From the NCBI GenBank assembly GCA_964495085.1, contig CAZBUK010000032.1, forward strand, positions 1 to 37,849: 37,849 nucleotides of DNA. Direction: 5' to 3'. Below the pieces are notes generated by a model. The model searched no databases. It was given only the letters and a program-made list of their open reading frames with translations, and was not told where the DNA came from. This DNA comes from CAZBUK01 sp964495085. Lineage in GTDB: Bacteria > Bacteroidota > Ignavibacteria > T3Sed10-11. Positions 25,225 through 34,331 of this stretch are shown in pieces (the first letter of the stretch is position 1; each line of letters opens with the position of its first letter). The position numbers were made by a program, and so were the translations under genes.

Positions 25225-27354
25225 TTATTTTCCCTTCATTAATTCGATGTATTCCGGTTCGTTGCGGATTCTGTCTAAATCGGGGTCACGCTTGATCCAC
25301 TCGTAAAATCCGTAGCCGGAGGTGATCGCATTCTTCAACGATGCCAGGGAAAGTGATGTCTCTCCGATAGTAGCGTAGAAACACGCTGCATTGTAGAACA
25401 TGAGCGGATCATTCGGACTCAATTCGATTGCCCTCGCCGCTCTAACCTTCGCTTCCTCGACACGTCCCGCCCGAACCAGCGTCAGTGCGAAGAAGATATG
25501 CGCACGCGCATCGTCGGGGTGGAGGGACAGGTATCTGGGATACATCAGAATGGCGGCATTCAGTAATTCGTTCATTTTCTCCTTCTCTTCCAGGCGCTCA
25601 AAGCAGATCATGAGATCGTTATATCCGGAATAGAAATCGGGACTCAGGTCAATTACTTTCTCAAATAGTTCTACGGCCTCTTCGATACGATCGGTGGTAA
25701 CATGGGTTCTACCGAGAATCCAGTATGCAACATGGTTGCTCGGATTGAGCTCGATCGCTTTTTTGCTCGACTCCAAAGCTTCATCGTGGGATTTTTTATA
25801 GAGATATACGAGTCCGAGCGCAGAATACGCTTCGGATAGCGAAGGATCGTACATCAGAGCTTTCAATCCCGCCTCGAGTGCCTTTTCGAGCCAGCTGTCT
25901 TTTCTTTCAAATTGCTGATAGAGGTGGGCATACGCTTCACTCAGACCGGCGTACGCATCAGCGTACCGTCCATCATATTCGATCGCTTTACGGAATAACT
26001 CGATAGCGGTCTGAACGCTTGTTTTGGTAAACCGGTACAGAGAATCCCTCGCCCGGAGGTTGCAGTCGAACGCCTGAGGATTCAACGTAGGCCGCTTGGT
26101 TAGAACGACCTGCTCTTTAGGCGTGAGTTTAACCATGAGAGCATCTACGATCTGCTTGGAAACCTGTTCCTGAATATCGAAGACGTCAGCCAGTTTTCCT
26201 TTGTAGGTTTCCGCCCACAGCTGCGCATCGGTATTGACATCGACCAGTTCGACGGCGATCCGGAGATTATCCTGGAATTTCCGCACGCTACCTGCCAGAA
26301 TATATCGCGTGCTGAGTTCTTTCCCTATCGTCCGGGCATCCTTTACCGAGCCCTTATATTGCATTGATGTTGTACGGGGAACGACGCGTATATCTTTCAG
26401 CCTCGACAGGTTGATAATAAGCTCCTCTGTCAATCCGTCGCTGAAATAATCGCTTTCCTTGTCGGGACTGATGTTACCAAACGGTAGAACCGCGATGGCT
26501 TTGGTCTGAACGGGTGTCGGCGCATTTTCAATATCTCTTTTTGCTTTCTGCAATGCGGTCAGAACTTCTTGCACATTTTGATATCTCTGCGACCGGTCTT
26601 TTGCCAGCATGTTCTTTATCACGGTATCCATCTGGTGGGGGATTTTTCTGTCCATCAGACTCGGGATCGGAGGTTCCTCGTTCACGACGAGGTAGAGGAG
26701 CGCTGCATCATGCTCTGCCTTAAACGGAAGATCTGCGGTCAACATCTCATACAATACGACTCCGAGGGACCAGATATCCGATCGTTGATCTGCCGCTTCG
26801 CCTTGTGCCTGCTCCGGTGACATATAGGAAAGGGTCCCGACGGATAAACCGATTTTTGTCAAGCCCGTGCTCTCACGCAGTTTCGCGATTCCGAAATCCA
26901 TAATCTTCAGTTTATTGTTCGCGGTAATCATGATGTTTTCGGGTTTAATGTCGCGATGTACAATCCCCTTCGTGTGAGCATCTTTCAGCCCTTCGGAAAT
27001 CTGCGATGTCCAGTCGATTGCCTGATTCACCGGAATACCCGTTCCCGATATCAACTGAGCAAGGTAATGCTTCAGGGTCACTCCATCGACGTACTCCATG
27101 ACAAGAAACATCTGGCTATTCTGTTCATCGATCTCATAGATACCGAGGATATGAGGATTGTTCAATGCTGCTGCCGCTTTTGCCTCCTGATGAAATCTCG
27201 CTTTGGTATCCGCCGATGCCGAGAGATGGTGCGGAAGGAATTTAATTGCGACGATCCGATCGAGTTTCAGGTCCTGTGCTTTATATACTATACCCATACC
27301 GCCTTCGCCTAACTTCTCCAGAATCGTGTAATGTGAAATCGTTTGTCCGATCAT
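25225..27354 (-). CDS. Kinase F: Ser/Thr kinase-TolB-like domain-TPR
   Basis: The 709-residue protein has kinase motifs GEGGMG (16-21), Lys38, HRDIKPEN (133-140), DFG (153-155, in DFGIAKL) and activation loop LTKIGLSVGTLSYMSPEQ. It shares with G to J an expanded segment after the hinge (about 98-110, LAQLISGTGIPV) that kinases A to D lack. The TolB-like domain runs from about 286 (AIAVLPFGNISPDKESDYF) to about 430, followed by TPRs to IELMKGK at the end. No membrane helix is seen. The ATG lies four bases after the kinase G stop, and the AAAGGA of the kinase G MKGK codons is placed to serve as its ribosome binding site. TPRs probably recruit partners or substrates; none is known. Confidence 0.95.
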   Translation of the reverse strand: MIGQTISHYTILEKLGEGGMGIVYKAQDLKLDRIVAIKFLPHHLSASADTKARFHQEAKAAAALNNPHILGIYEIDEQNSQMFLVMEYVDGVTLKHYLAQLISGTGIPVNQAIDWTSQISEGLKDAHTKGIVHRDIKPENIMITANNKLKIMDFGIAKLRESTGLTKIGLSVGTLSYMSPEQAQGEAADQRSDIWSLGVVLYEMLTADLPFKAEHDAALLYLVVNEEPPIPSLMDRKIPHQMDTVIKNMLAKDRSQRYQNVQEVLTALQKAKRDIENAPTPVQTKAIAVLPFGNISPDKESDYFSDGLTEELIINLSRLKDIRVVPRTTSMQYKGSVKDARTIGKELSTRYILAGSVRKFQDNLRIAVELVDVNTDAQLWAETYKGKLADVFDIQEQVSKQIVDALMVKLTPKEQVVLTKRPTLNPQAFDCNLRARDSLYRFTKTSVQTAIELFRKAIEYDGRYADAYAGLSEAYAHLYQQFERKDSWLEKALEAGLKALMYDPSLSEAYSALGLVYLYKKSHDEALESSKKAIELNPSNHVAYWILGRTHVTTDRIEEAVELFEKVIDLSPDFYSGYNDLMICFERLEEKEKMNELLNAAILMYPRYLSLHPDDARAHIFFALTLVRAGRVEEAKVRAARAIELSPNDPLMFYNAACFYATIGETSLSLASLKNAITSGYGFYEWIKRDPDLDRIRNEPEYIELMKGK

Positions 27355-27358
27355 GAAA

Positions 27359-29485
27359 CTACTTTCCTTTCATTAATTCTATATATTCCGGTTCCTCACG
27401 AATGATGTCGAGATCGGGATCCCGTTTGATCCATTCGTAGTCGACCCAACCTGCGAGAATGGCGTTTTTTAATGCTCCGAGCGATTGCCGCTTGTCTTTC
27501 AGCTGCGCATAGAAACACGCGGCATTGTATAACGCCACGGTATCACCCGGACTAAGTTCAAGCGCTTTGGCCGCTTCCACCTTCGCCTCTTCGTTTCTCC
27601 CGGCCTGAGCTAAGGAGATGGCGTACAATAAATGTCCTCTCGCATCATCCGGATGCTGCAGCAAATAGCGGGGGAATACACCGAGTGAGGCCTGAAGTAT
27701 TTCATCCCTTTTCTCCGATTCGCCGAGTCTCTCGTACACCATTCTCAGATCGGCATACCCGGTATAGAAGTCCGGATTCAATTCTAGAACTTTTTTGAAT
27801 AAACCGACGGCTTCACTGTCCCTATCTATTTCCCGGTAGATCCTTCCGAGTATCCAGTATGCGACGTGGTTATTTGGATCGAGCTCGATGGCTTTGCGGC
27901 CCGCGGTAAGTCCGTCGTCGAGCATTTTCTTATTGAAGTATGCCACACCGAGAGCGGCGTACGCTTCTGATAACGTCGGATCGTAAAGCTGAGCTTTGAG
28001 GCTGGATTCTATCGATTTGTCGAGCCAGACATCTTTTCGTTCGAAATATTGATATAAATATGCATATGCCTCGCCGAGACCGGCATATGCGGCGGCATAC
28101 CGCGGATCGAGCTCGATGGCTTTCTGGAAAAGCTGAATCGAGATATTGATGTTGTTTTTTGAGAGACGATACAGAAATCCGCGGGCACGCAGGTGGTAAT
28201 CGAATGCCTCCGCATTGACCGTTGACCGCTTCGTCAGCGCTATCTGTTCGGTGGGAGTGAGTTTTACCATCAATGCGTCGACTATCTGCATGGATACTTG
28301 TTCCTGGAAATCGAACACATCGGCTAGTTTACCCTTATACGTCCCGGCCCAGAGTTGGGTGCCGTCTTCGACGTCGATGAACTGTGCCGTGATGCGGAGA
28401 TCGTCCTGGAATTTTCTCACACTGCCTTCCATGATATAGCGTGCTCCGAGTTCCCTGCCGATCGTCTTCACATCTTTTTTGGTGCCTTTGTATTGCATCG
28501 ATGTGGTCCGGGCGATGATTTTCATATCCTTCAGCCGTGAGAGATTCGCTATGATCTCCTCCGTCAATCCGTCGCTGAAGTATTCGTTGTCCGCATCCGC
28601 GCTCATGTTCGCGAAAGGGAGGACGGCAATCGATTTTGCTTTACCCGCATGTGCTTCCTCGATCTCGGCCTTTACTGCCTTCAGTGCGTTTACTACTTCA
28701 TCCGTGTTCTGGAATCTCAGAACCGGATCCTTTTCCAGCATCTTCATTACGACTGCGTCAACCTGCGGCGATACCCTCCGGTCGATCTGACTGGGTATTG
28801 CCGGTTGGCTGTTGATAATCAGATATATCAATGCCGCTTCGTGTTCGCTCCGGAAGGGGACCTCCCGGGTGAGCATCTCATAAAAAACAATACCGAGCGA
28901 CCAGATGTCGGATCGCTGATCCGCCGGACTTCCCTGAGCCTGTTCCGGTGACATATAGGAGAGCGTTCCGACCGACATGCCGGGTTTAGTTAGGCCCTGC
29001 GTATCTTTCAGCTTTGCGATGCCGAAGTCCATTATCTTCGGTGAGCCCTCCCTGGTCAGCATGATGTTTTCGGATTTAATATCCCTGTGAATTATGTTTT
29101 TTTCGTGCGCGGCTCTTAGACCCCGAGCGAGCTGAATCGTCCAGTCTAATGCCTGGCCGATAGGTATTGCATCGCTTGCTTTGAGTCCGGCAATATGCGT
29201 TTTCAGGGTTTTACCTTCGATGTATTCCATCACGAAATACATCTGACCATCCTGTTCGTCGATGTCGAAGATATTGAGAATATTCGGGTGATTAAGGGCC
29301 GCGGTAGCTTTCGCCTCCTGTACGAATCGTGCCTTATTTTCCTCCGAGGCGGATAGATGCGGAGGAAGAAATTTTATCGCTACGGGGCGGTCGAGTTTAA
29401 GGTGTTGCGCCTTATAGACGACGCCCATACCTCCCTCGCCCAGCTTCTCGAGGATCGTATAGTGAGATATCGTTTTTCCGATCAT
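27359..29485 (-). CDS. Kinase G: Ser/Thr kinase-TolB-like domain-TPR
   Basis: The 708-residue paralogue of F has GEGGMG, Lys38, HRDIKSEN (133-140, Ser variant), DFGIAKL at 153 and LTKPGMSVGTLSYMSPEQ. The TolB-like domain begins SIAVLPFANMSADADNEYF, where the others have NISPDKES. The TPR region includes YAGLGEAYAYLYQYF and YAALGVAYFNKKMLDDGL and ends IELMKGK. There is no membrane helix. It follows the lone PAS gene after 77 bases, with CAGGAG eight bases before the ATG. A 17-codon frame overlaps the start but has no ribosome binding site, so I do not call it. The kinase should be active and cytoplasmic. Confidence 0.95.
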   Translation of the reverse strand: MIGKTISHYTILEKLGEGGMGVVYKAQHLKLDRPVAIKFLPPHLSASEENKARFVQEAKATAALNHPNILNIFDIDEQDGQMYFVMEYIEGKTLKTHIAGLKASDAIPIGQALDWTIQLARGLRAAHEKNIIHRDIKSENIMLTREGSPKIMDFGIAKLKDTQGLTKPGMSVGTLSYMSPEQAQGSPADQRSDIWSLGIVFYEMLTREVPFRSEHEAALIYLIINSQPAIPSQIDRRVSPQVDAVVMKMLEKDPVLRFQNTDEVVNALKAVKAEIEEAHAGKAKSIAVLPFANMSADADNEYFSDGLTEEIIANLSRLKDMKIIARTTSMQYKGTKKDVKTIGRELGARYIMEGSVRKFQDDLRITAQFIDVEDGTQLWAGTYKGKLADVFDFQEQVSMQIVDALMVKLTPTEQIALTKRSTVNAEAFDYHLRARGFLYRLSKNNINISIQLFQKAIELDPRYAAAYAGLGEAYAYLYQYFERKDVWLDKSIESSLKAQLYDPTLSEAYAALGVAYFNKKMLDDGLTAGRKAIELDPNNHVAYWILGRIYREIDRDSEAVGLFKKVLELNPDFYTGYADLRMVYERLGESEKRDEILQASLGVFPRYLLQHPDDARGHLLYAISLAQAGRNEEAKVEAAKALELSPGDTVALYNAACFYAQLKDKRQSLGALKNAILAGWVDYEWIKRDPDLDIIREEPEYIELMKGK

Positions 29486-29562
29486 CTGTAAACTCCTGAA
29501 TAGGTCATAATCACGGGGATTACCCTGATGCTCATCCGCAGATGCCAGGACCGATTACTACT

Positions 29563-29952
29563 TCAAATCTCCCAGAAAACCGCAATCGCGCCTGTATGTT
29601 TTCCCGCACTATCCGATATGGGGAATGCAGCTACCCCGATGTGGCGGCGGACATTATCGATCCCCTCGATCCACATCGTACCGTAGTTAGGCCGCGATTC
29701 GTTTAGTGCGACCATGAGCGGAAGAAAATCCGGAACGAGCGGCGCGCCCGATTCGTCTGTCGGGAGGAATATACGGGTCCAGGCACTCGCAGCGATCGGG
29801 CCCGTATCCGAAAAACTTCTGCCGAGTATCGTACCCGCGGCTTCATTATAGAACAGGACATTTCCATCTGTGTCGACAATGAATACAGGGGCCGTTATCC
29901 GCCGGGCGAAATCTTCCGCCTGTCGCATATGATCCGAGCTGGAATTCTCCAT
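29563..29952 (-). CDS. Lone PAS-domain protein
   Basis: This 129-residue protein is little more than one PAS domain. It starts with a short helical cap (about 1-18), then APVFIVDTDGNVLFYNEAAG (strands A and B and helix C), a central helix-rich part with ALNESRPN, and the final strands RRHIGVAAFPISDSAGKHTG leading to AVFWEI. PAS domains bind small ligands or mediate dimerisation. No output domain, signal peptide or membrane helix is present. It lies between kinases H and G in the same direction, with CGGAG seven bases before the ATG, so it could regulate one of these kinases in trans, which is inference. The downstream gap to kinase G has no clear terminator. Confidence 0.88.
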   Translation of the reverse strand: MENSSSDHMRQAEDFARRITAPVFIVDTDGNVLFYNEAAGTILGRSFSDTGPIAASAWTRIFLPTDESGAPLVPDFLPLMVALNESRPNYGTMWIEGIDNVRRHIGVAAFPISDSAGKHTGAIAVFWEI

Positions 29953-30017
29953 TTTGACTCCGATCTATTAATGAAAGTGTTCAGTTGCTCTGAGGGTTGT
30001 TGAGGCGAATCGGACGG

Positions 30018-32147
30018 CTATTTGCCTTTCATCAAATCCTGATATTCCGGAAGATCGCGGATGCCGTCGAAATCCGGATCCCTCTTGATCCACTCGTAAT
30101 CTTCCAGTCCGGCGGAAATCGAATTCTTCAGGGATTCGATCGCAAGCTGACTTTCGCCTATCCGCGCATAGAGACATGCGGCATTGTACATCATGAGCGG
30201 ATCGCCGGGACTCAGTTGCAGCGCAAGCAGCGCCTCACTTTTCGCCTCGTTGATTTTCCCGACCTGCGCCAGGTCGAGGCCGTAATAAATGTGAGCGCGG
30301 GCGTCGTCCGGATGCCGGGCGATATACCTCGGAAATATCTCGTGCAATGCCTCGATCACTTCGTTGTATTTTTCGGTTTCACCGAGCCGCTCATAGATCA
30401 TGCGAAGATCGCCGTACGCCGTATGAAAATCGGGATTGAGCTCGATGACCTTCTGAAGCAGATCGACGGCATCGTTATCCCGGTCTACGGTATGGTAAAT
30501 GCGTGCCAGGATCCAGTATCCGGTAAAGTTATTCGGATCGAGATCGATTGCCTTTTTCGTCGCCTCGGTTGCTTCGTCGATCATCTTCTTGCTGAAGTAC
30601 GCCAGACCGAGCGCCGCATAAGCCTCGGAGAGCGTGGGGTCGTACATCAGGGCTTTCAGACTGGATTCAATGGCTTTATCGAGCCAGAATTCCTTCGAAT
30701 CGTAGTCATGATTGAGCGTTGCATACGCTTCTCCCAATCCGGCATATGCGGCTGCATACCTCTGATCGAGTTCGATCGCCTTCTGGAAGAACTGTATAGC
30801 GATCTGCAGGCCGTTCTTCGTCCGCTTGTAAAGAAAATCCCTCGCCCGCAGATTCAGGTCGAAAGCTTCGGCGTTCACGGTCGGGCGTTTCGACAGAACG
30901 ACTTTCTCAGTCGGGGTCAGCTTCACCATAAGAGCGTCTACAATCTGTTTGGCAACCTGCTCCTGGATATCGAATATATCCGCGATTTTCCCTTTATAGG
31001 TTTCCGCCCACAATTGTTCGTCATTCTCGACGTCGATCAACTGCGCGGTAATACGAAGATTATCCTGATATTTCCTGACGCTCCCCTCCATGATGTACCG
31101 TGCTCCCAGATCCCGGCCAATAATTCTGATATCTTTCTTCGTACCCTTGTACTGCATCGATGTGGTCCTGGAGACCACGCGCATATCTTTGAGGCGGGAG
31201 AGATGAGCGATCAACTCTTCGGTGAGTCCGTCGCTGAAGTAGTCGCTGTCCTGCTCGGGACTTATATTATCGAACGGAAGAACGGCTATAGCCTTCTTTT
31301 TTGTCGCCGTAGACGCCGAGTCTACCTCCCGCTGCAGGTCTTCCAACGCTTTGATCACCTCGCCCGCTGATTGGAACCGACGATCCGGGTCTTTCTGCAG
31401 CATTTTCTCGACGACTGCATCCACATGCGGCGGAATCTTTCTGTTCAACGCGCTCGGCGCCGGAGGTTCCTCGTTGACGATGAGATAGAGGAGAGCAGCT
31501 TCGTGTTCCCCCTTGAACGGAGGTTCGCCGGTGAGCATTTCGTAAAAGACCACGCCGAGCGACCATATATCGCTCTTATCATCGGCGGTTTTCCCCTGCG
31601 ATTGTTCGGGAGACATATACGAGAGCGTGCCGAGCGAGGTACCGCTTTTCGTCATTCCGACATTCGATTTCAGTTTCGCAAGACCGAAATCCATGATCTT
31701 GATCTGGCCGTTTGATGCGATCATGACATTCTGCGGCTTGATGTCGCGGTGTATGATATTTCTTTCATGGGCGGCTTTGAGTCCCTCGGCAATCTGTGTT
31801 ACCCATTCCATCGCCTTACGGATCGGCACGCCGGTGCCATATGTCCGGTTGGAGATATGCGAATGCAACGTCTGTCCGTCGATATATTCCATAACCATGA
31901 ACATCTCGTCTGCATGATCGCCGATCTCGTAAACGGATAGTATATTCGGATGGCTGAGGGCGGCAGCGGCTTTGGCTTCCCTCAGAAAGCGTGTTTTATG
32001 TTCCTCAGTGCTCGCAAACCGCGAAGTTAAAAATTTTATCGCAACAAACCTGTCGAGTTTCGTATCGCGAGCTTTGTAGACGACTCCCATACCCCCTTCA
32101 CCGAGTTTATCGAGTATCTGGTAATGCGCAATTTTCTGACCGGTCAT
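30018..32147 (-). CDS. Kinase H: Ser/Thr kinase-TolB-like domain-TPR
   Basis: The 709-residue protein opens MTGQKIAHYQILDKLGEGGMG, with Thr at position 2 instead of Ile. Lys38, HRDIKPQN (133-140), DFGLAKL (153) and MTKSGTSLGTLSYMSPEQ are kept. A linker ends in TKKK before the TolB-like domain AIAVLPFDNISPEQDSDYF (about 287-430). TPRs run to the end, LPEYQDLMKGK. No membrane helix is visible. The gene looks GC-richer than kinase C. A weak GGGGAA precedes the ATG, and the 24-base gap to kinase I contains CACACT and ACGGGGAA, as does the gap before kinase I, showing that the duplication included upstream sequence. A long antisense frame across it is a shadow. Confidence 0.95.
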   Translation of the reverse strand: MTGQKIAHYQILDKLGEGGMGVVYKARDTKLDRFVAIKFLTSRFASTEEHKTRFLREAKAAAALSHPNILSVYEIGDHADEMFMVMEYIDGQTLHSHISNRTYGTGVPIRKAMEWVTQIAEGLKAAHERNIIHRDIKPQNVMIASNGQIKIMDFGLAKLKSNVGMTKSGTSLGTLSYMSPEQSQGKTADDKSDIWSLGVVFYEMLTGEPPFKGEHEAALLYLIVNEEPPAPSALNRKIPPHVDAVVEKMLQKDPDRRFQSAGEVIKALEDLQREVDSASTATKKKAIAVLPFDNISPEQDSDYFSDGLTEELIAHLSRLKDMRVVSRTTSMQYKGTKKDIRIIGRDLGARYIMEGSVRKYQDNLRITAQLIDVENDEQLWAETYKGKIADIFDIQEQVAKQIVDALMVKLTPTEKVVLSKRPTVNAEAFDLNLRARDFLYKRTKNGLQIAIQFFQKAIELDQRYAAAYAGLGEAYATLNHDYDSKEFWLDKAIESSLKALMYDPTLSEAYAALGLAYFSKKMIDEATEATKKAIDLDPNNFTGYWILARIYHTVDRDNDAVDLLQKVIELNPDFHTAYGDLRMIYERLGETEKYNEVIEALHEIFPRYIARHPDDARAHIYYGLDLAQVGKINEAKSEALLALQLSPGDPLMMYNAACLYARIGESQLAIESLKNSISAGLEDYEWIKRDPDFDGIRDLPEYQDLMKGK

Positions 32148-32171
32148 ACATTTCCCCGTGACAAAGTGTGA

Positions 32172-34301
32172 TTATCTTCCATTCATTATTTCTATATACT
32201 CCGGCTCTTCGCGAAGCGTGTCGAGGTCCGGATCTCGTTTTATCCATTCGAAATCTTCCTGCCCGTTCTTGATGGCATTTTTCAGCATTTCAACGGCCTG
32301 CTTTTTCTCCCCCAGGCGGGCGTAGAGGCAAGCTGCATTGTACATCATGAGCGAATCGTTCGGATTCAATTCGAGCGCCCGTTGTCCCTCGGTCTTGGCT
32401 TCATCGGCCCGCTCCACGGTCGCGAGGTGGATGGCGAAATACATATGTCCGCGCGCGTCATCCGGATGCTGCATAAGATACCGGGGGAAAAATTCTATCA
32501 GCGCATCCATCGTTTTTGCGTGCTGCTCGCGGTCGTTCAACCGCTCATAGACCATAAGCAAGTCGTTATGCGCTGAATAGAAATCCGGGTTCAACACGAT
32601 CGTCTTACGAAACAGATCCGCCGCCTCCAGATCCCGGTCGGTCGCGTGATAAATCCGGCCGAGAATCCAGTATGCGACGAAGTTGTTCGGATCAAGTTCG
32701 ATCGCTTTTTGGGTTGCGGTAACCGCTTCCTGCAATTCTTTCTTGTCGAAATACGCCAGTCCCAGGGCGGCGTACGCCTCGGAAAGCGTCGAATCGTACA
32801 TGAGCGCTTTCAGGCTGGTTTCGATCGCCTTGTCCAGAAATTTCTCGTCCGCCTCGAAATACTGATACATCGTCGCATACGCTTCGCCGAGACCGGCATA
32901 CGCATAGGCGTATCTGCCGTCGAGCTCGATCGCCTTCTGAAACAGTTGTATCGCGACCTGGACATTGTTCTTCGTCAGCCGGTACAGGAAATTTCTCCCC
33001 CGCAGATAACAATCAAACGCATCAGTATTCAGCGTCGGGCGCTTCGTCAGAACCACTTTTTCCGTCGGGCTCAGCTTAACCAGCAATGCATCTACGATCT
33101 GTTTCGATACCTGCTCCTGGATATCGAATACTTCCGCGAGGGTGCCTTTATACGCTTCTGCCCAGAGCTGTGCATCGCTTTCGACATCGATCAGCTGGGC
33201 GGTGATTCGAATCGTCTGATTGAATTTTCTGACGCTTCCCTCAAGCATAAATCTGGTGCCAAGTTCCCTGCCGATGGTCTTGATATCCTTTTTGGTCCCC
33301 TTGTACTGCATCGTCGTGGTCCGGGAAACTACTCTGATATCCTTGAGACGGGAGAGATTCAGGATCAGTTCTTCGGTCAACCCGTCGCTGAAGTATTCGT
33401 TTTCCGGATCGTTGCTCATGTTCGTAAAGGGAAGCACCGCGATGGCCTTGGTTTTGAACGCGTCGGTAGCCGAGTCGAGCTCGTGCCGTGCGGATTCCAG
33501 GTCCAGCAGCAATTCGGCCATGGTCTGATACCTCCGGTCGCGATCCTTCTCGAGCATTTTTCTCACGATCGAATCGATCCGGTTCGGTATTCTCCGGTCG
33601 AGAATGCTCGGTGCAGGCGGATCCTCATTGACGATCAGATAGGTGAGACCGGCGGCGTGCTCGGCCTTGAACGGAAGCTCGGCAGTCAGCATCTCGTAAA
33701 ACACGACCCCGAGCGACCAGATATCCGAACGGAAATCCGCCGGTATGCCGTTCGCCTGTTCCGGCGACATATAGGAGAGCGTTCCGAGCGAGGTCCCGGC
33801 CTTCGTAAGCGCCGAATCGACATTCAGCTTCGCGAGGCCGAAATCCATGACCTTCATCTGATCGTTCCGCGCAATCATTATGTTCTGGGGTTTGATATCG
33901 CGGTGAACGATGTTCTTCTCGTGCGCGTCCGACAATCCGTGCGCTATCTGGGAAAGCCAGTCGATAGCCCGCGTAACCGGAATGCCGGAACCCGACTTCA
34001 GATTTGCGATATATGAGCTCAACGTCTGACCTTCCACCAGTTCCAGTACCAGGAACATCGAACCTTCGTGTTCACCTACATCGTACACAGGCAGAATGTT
34101 CGGGTGGCTCATGGCGGCGGTCGCCTTCGCCTCCTGCATAAACCGCATTTTATTTTCGGGCGACATCGACAGGTGAGACGGGAGAAATTTTATCGCCACG
34201 AATCTGTCGAGCCGCGTATCCTGTGCTTTATAGACCACGCCCATCCCCCCGCGTCCCAGCTCCTCCAAAATCTTATAGTGCGAAACGATCTTTTCGATCA
34301 T
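32172..34301 (-). CDS. Kinase I: Ser/Thr kinase-TolB-like domain-TPR
   Basis: In this 709-residue protein the P-loop reads GRGGMG rather than GEGGMG, and the N-terminus is MIEKIVSHYKILEEL, so the usual MIGQT start is lost. Lys38, HRDIKPQN, DFGLAKL and LTKAGTSLGTLSYMSPEQ are intact. The TolB-like domain begins AIAVLPFTNMSNDPENEYF and the TPRs include YAGLGEAYATMYQYF and YAALGLAYFDKKELQEAV. The C-terminus EIMNGR departs from IELMKGK. There is no membrane helix, so a cytoplasmic kinase with protein-binding tail is likely. The start is 30 bases after the kinase J stop. The coding sequence looks among the GC-richest in the array. Confidence 0.95.
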   Translation of the reverse strand: MIEKIVSHYKILEELGRGGMGVVYKAQDTRLDRFVAIKFLPSHLSMSPENKMRFMQEAKATAAMSHPNILPVYDVGEHEGSMFLVLELVEGQTLSSYIANLKSGSGIPVTRAIDWLSQIAHGLSDAHEKNIVHRDIKPQNIMIARNDQMKVMDFGLAKLNVDSALTKAGTSLGTLSYMSPEQANGIPADFRSDIWSLGVVFYEMLTAELPFKAEHAAGLTYLIVNEDPPAPSILDRRIPNRIDSIVRKMLEKDRDRRYQTMAELLLDLESARHELDSATDAFKTKAIAVLPFTNMSNDPENEYFSDGLTEELILNLSRLKDIRVVSRTTTMQYKGTKKDIKTIGRELGTRFMLEGSVRKFNQTIRITAQLIDVESDAQLWAEAYKGTLAEVFDIQEQVSKQIVDALLVKLSPTEKVVLTKRPTLNTDAFDCYLRGRNFLYRLTKNNVQVAIQLFQKAIELDGRYAYAYAGLGEAYATMYQYFEADEKFLDKAIETSLKALMYDSTLSEAYAALGLAYFDKKELQEAVTATQKAIELDPNNFVAYWILGRIYHATDRDLEAADLFRKTIVLNPDFYSAHNDLLMVYERLNDREQHAKTMDALIEFFPRYLMQHPDDARGHMYFAIHLATVERADEAKTEGQRALELNPNDSLMMYNAACLYARLGEKKQAVEMLKNAIKNGQEDFEWIKRDPDLDTLREEPEYIEIMNGR

Positions 34302-34331
34302 TGGTTCTTTGTTCCCCGTAGTGTGAAATAG

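Noticed and set aside
29482..29535. 17-codon frame ending in an ATGA overlap with kinase G
   Set aside because: Kinases starting ATGAT always supply a TGA in the shifted frame, so the overlap is expected by chance, and there is no ribosome binding site before this ATG.
29997..31370. Plus-strand open frame of 457 codons opposite kinase H
   Set aside because: It lies wholly antisense to a well-supported kinase; a similar long frame (32646-34016) lies opposite kinase I. The composition reflects the codon use of the real genes, and no domain is recognisable.
32646..34016. Plus-strand open frame of 456 codons opposite kinase I
   Set aside because: Same reason as the frame opposite kinase H: it is a shadow of a GC-rich TPR/kinase gene without recognisable protein features.
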